64,000 bases of DNA from Gemmatimonadota bacterium. Lineage in GTDB: Bacteria > Gemmatimonadota > Gemmatimonadetes > Longimicrobiales > Gaopeijiaceae. Location: positions 27,738-91,737 of the forward strand of contig JADFNK010000003.1 of NCBI GenBank assembly GCA_022563405.1, given 5' to 3'. A model generated the notes under the pieces. That model did no database searches and was not told the DNA's origin. It was given only the letters and a program-made list of their open reading frames with translations. The translations under genes were made by a program, and so were the position numbers. Shown here in pieces: positions 62,355-64,000 of this stretch. The number at the start of each line of letters is the position of its first letter. Positions within the stretch are counted from its first letter, which is position 1.

Positions 62355-63407
62355 ATGAAGCGTTTGACAGGGGTTCGCTCCTTGATGGCCATCGGCGTCG
62401 TCGTCTTGGCGGCGTGTTCAGGGGATAGTGGAGGTGGGGACACGTCCGCGGACGCCGGCGTCGTAAACGTCTATAGCCACCGGCACTACGACACGGATCA
62501 AGAGCTCTTTCGACGCTTCACCGAGTTGACCGGTATCCAAGTCAACGTCCAGACGGCTTCGGCCGACGAATTGATCACCCGCCTCGAGACCGAGGGAGCC
62601 GACACGGAAGCGGACCTCCTGGTCACGGTGGATGCGGGCCGCCTCGAGCGAGCCAAAGTACGCGGACTTCTCCGCGCCGTGTCCTCAGAAACGCTCGAAG
62701 CAAACGTTCCGGCCAATCTCAGGGATCCGGAGGGGTATTGGTACGGCCTGACCCAGCGGGGTCGGGTGATCGTCTACGCCAAAGATCGCGTTTCGCCCGA
62801 GGACCTTTCGACCTACGAAGACCTGGCCGACCCCAAGTGGCGGGGCAAGATCCTCGTACGCAGCTCCGAGAACATCTACAACCAGTCGCTTCTCGCCTCG
62901 ATCATCGCCGTCCACGGCGACGACGAAGCCGAACGCTGGGCAGAGGGTGTGGTCCAGAACATGGCTCGTACCCCACAGGGCTCGGATCGTGATCAGGTCC
63001 GGGACGTCGCGGCCGGCGTAGGTGACCTCGCCATCGTGAACACCTATTACCTCGGACTCCTGTTCAACGGCGAAGACGAAAGAGACCGTGCGCTCGTCGA
63101 CAAAGTGGGCGTCTTCTTCCCCAACCAGAACGATCGTGGCGCCCACATGAACGTGAGCGGCGCCGGCGTGACCGCGTACTCACCCAACCCGGACAACGCG
63201 TTGCGGCTCTTGGAATTTCTGACCGACACCGAGGCGCAAACCAGCTACGCCGAAGCCAACTATGAGTATCCGGTCAAACCGGGCATCGCGTGGGCGGAGA
63301 CGCTTACCGAATGGGGAGAATTTCGTCCTGATACCTTGAATCTTTCCGTTCTGGGTGAGCTCAACACGCGGGCTGTCATGGTCTTCGACCGGGCCGGATG
63401 GCGATAA
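62355..63407 (+). CDS. fbpA: iron(III) ABC transporter substrate-binding lipoprotein
   Basis: A 350-residue protein. The signal ends in a lipobox (LMAIGVVVLAACSG). The mature protein is a type II periplasmic binding fold of the FbpA/FutA group, with VVNVYSHRHYDTDQELFRRF, the hinge YGLTQRGRVIVYAKD and the Tyr pair in IVNTYYLGLL, which binds ferric iron. It delivers Fe3+ to the FbpB permease downstream. GGGAGG lies 8 bases before the ATG. Under the Fur-like palindrome upstream. Confidence 0.94.
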   Translation: MKRLTGVRSLMAIGVVVLAACSGDSGGGDTSADAGVVNVYSHRHYDTDQELFRRFTELTGIQVNVQTASADELITRLETEGADTEADLLVTVDAGRLERAKVRGLLRAVSSETLEANVPANLRDPEGYWYGLTQRGRVIVYAKDRVSPEDLSTYEDLADPKWRGKILVRSSENIYNQSLLASIIAVHGDDEAERWAEGVVQNMARTPQGSDRDQVRDVAAGVGDLAIVNTYYLGLLFNGEDERDRALVDKVGVFFPNQNDRGAHMNVSGAGVTAYSPNPDNALRLLEFLTDTEAQTSYAEANYEYPVKPGIAWAETLTEWGEFRPDTLNLSVLGELNTRAVMVFDRAGWR

Positions 63408-63427
63408 GAGGGGCCGTTGCCTGAATC

Positions 63428-64000
63428 GTGGCGAACCCGGTAGGCACAAGAGCCCGGAGCGTTTTCGATACGCTCCGGGCTTTTCGTCATCGGTGGCGTG
63501 GGGATTCGCGGGGGGGGCTCACCTGGTGGAGCGCCTCCGCCCTGGTTGCGGTCGCCCTGACAACGCTGCCGCTGGTCGTGGTCATGTTCGGCGTGTTGGG
63601 GCGCGGGAGCGAAATGTGGGGGCACCTGGTCGATACGGTCCTGCTCGTGTACGTGGGGAACTCCCTAATTCTCATGCTCGGTGTGGGCGCCTTGGCGCTC
63701 GTGATCGGTCTCGCGCCGGCCTGGCTGGTGTCCGCGTACGACTTTCCGGGACGCCGGACATTCGAGTGGGCGTTGGTCCTGCCCTTGGCGATCCCCACCT
63801 ACATCATCGCCTACACGTACGCCGGGGTCTTCGAGTACGACAGTCTACTGCCGAGCGCACTGAGCGCCCTATGGCCCGGCATGGAAGTGTGGCGTATCCG
63901 GGTCGCTGTCATGTCCCGGGAGGGCGCCATGGTCATGATGGCGCTCGTGCTCTACCCCTACGTGTACGTCATCGCGCGAGCGTCCTTCCTCCGACAATCG
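63428..64000 (+). CDS. fbpB: iron(III) ABC transporter permease FbpB, N-terminal part (cut by window end)
   Basis: About 191 codons are visible and the frame runs off the window. Membrane helices appear at roughly residues 38-58, 75-95, 110-128 and 165-185. The stretch EWALVLPLAIPTYIIAYTYA is typical of FbpB permeases, which have two fused permease halves. The only plausible start before the first helix is a GTG at 63428. That puts a terminator-like hairpin inside the coding region, spelling ARSVFDTLRAF. The next Met in frame lies inside the first helix. A weak GAGGGG lies 14 bases upstream. Confidence 0.85.
   Translation, partial: MANPVGTRARSVFDTLRAFRHRWRGDSRGGLTWWSASALVAVALTTLPLVVVMFGVLGRGSEMWGHLVDTVLLVYVGNSLILMLGVGALALVIGLAPAWLVSAYDFPGRRTFEWALVLPLAIPTYIIAYTYAGVFEYDSLLPSALSALWPGMEVWRIRVAVMSREGAMVMMALVLYPYVYVIARASFLRQS
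63451..63484 (+). terminator. rho-independent-terminator-like hairpin between fbpA and fbpB
   Basis: Eleven-base-pair perfect stem (AGCCCGGAGCG, 63451-63461, with CGCTCCGGGCT, 63471-63481), a 9-base loop and three more T residues. Its position after fbpA fits a partial terminator that lets the binding protein outnumber the permease. It overlaps the apparent 5' coding end of fbpB. Confidence 0.7.

Overview
This window is a high-GC, gene-dense bacterial chromosome segment. Nearly all of it is housekeeping genes in long, tightly packed operons with many 1-8 base overlaps. The gene content points to a Gram-negative bacterium: a TolC-type outer membrane factor, a TonB-receptor-like outer membrane protein, phosphoheptose isomerase and an iron-binding lipoprotein. 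It also carries a bacillithiol deacetylase (BshB1), an MglA-like GTPase, a pyrophosphate-energised ion pump and an RsbRD-like sensor domain. This mixture would fit Gemmatimonadota or a related lineage, but that is an inference from gene content; no rRNA is present.

Layout. 1-2.2 kb: a truncated PadR regulator diverges from pntA2-pntB (transhydrogenase membrane part and beta subunit, without the alpha-1 subunit). 2.2-7.0 kb (minus): an RsbRD-like protein and a giant multi-sensor histidine kinase. 7.1-14.2 kb (plus): an exported protein, then an efflux cassette of MarR, TolC, HlyD-type adaptor and two FtsX/MacB permeases with no ATPase. 14.2-17.7 kb: bshB1, a convergent HIRAN-domain gene, a cysteine desulfurase and mnmA. 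17.8-31.9 kb (minus): dnaJ, grpE, cinA, pgsA, mglA, recR, ybaB, dnaX, an SRP RNA gene, yraN, smc and a membrane protein with a SPOR-like end. 32-39.2 kb (minus): rsfS, rplI, a DUF2232-type membrane protein, a fused S6-S18 ribosomal protein gene, hppA, pth, rplY and prs. 39.4-48.8 kb (minus): an exported protein, tRNA-Gln, ispE, a flippase-like membrane protein, pdxJ, hflX, cca, gmhA, a CpsB-type phosphatase and a small unknown. 48.8-62.1 kb (minus): alaS, a pair of inverted structured repeats, dnaB, a family-4 uracil-DNA glycosylase, coaBC, rpoZ, gmk, a YicC-type nuclease, an outer membrane protein, pepA and icd. 62.3-64 kb (plus): a Fur-box-controlled iron ABC transporter (fbpA, start of fbpB) running off the end.

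Most unusual items. (1) S6 and S18, normally two genes, form one continuous reading frame joined by a long acidic linker, with a structured leader upstream. (2) Two diverged, inverted copies of a multi-hairpin element of about 145 bases fill the alaS-dnaB gap, and their stems differ by compensatory changes. (3) The SRP RNA lies between dnaX and yraN and has an apical loop unlike the usual GGAA. (4) The efflux cassette lacks its ATPase. (5) An rho-independent-terminator-like hairpin sits inside the apparent 5' coding end of fbpB. No CRISPR array, phage, insertion sequence or classical defence locus was seen.
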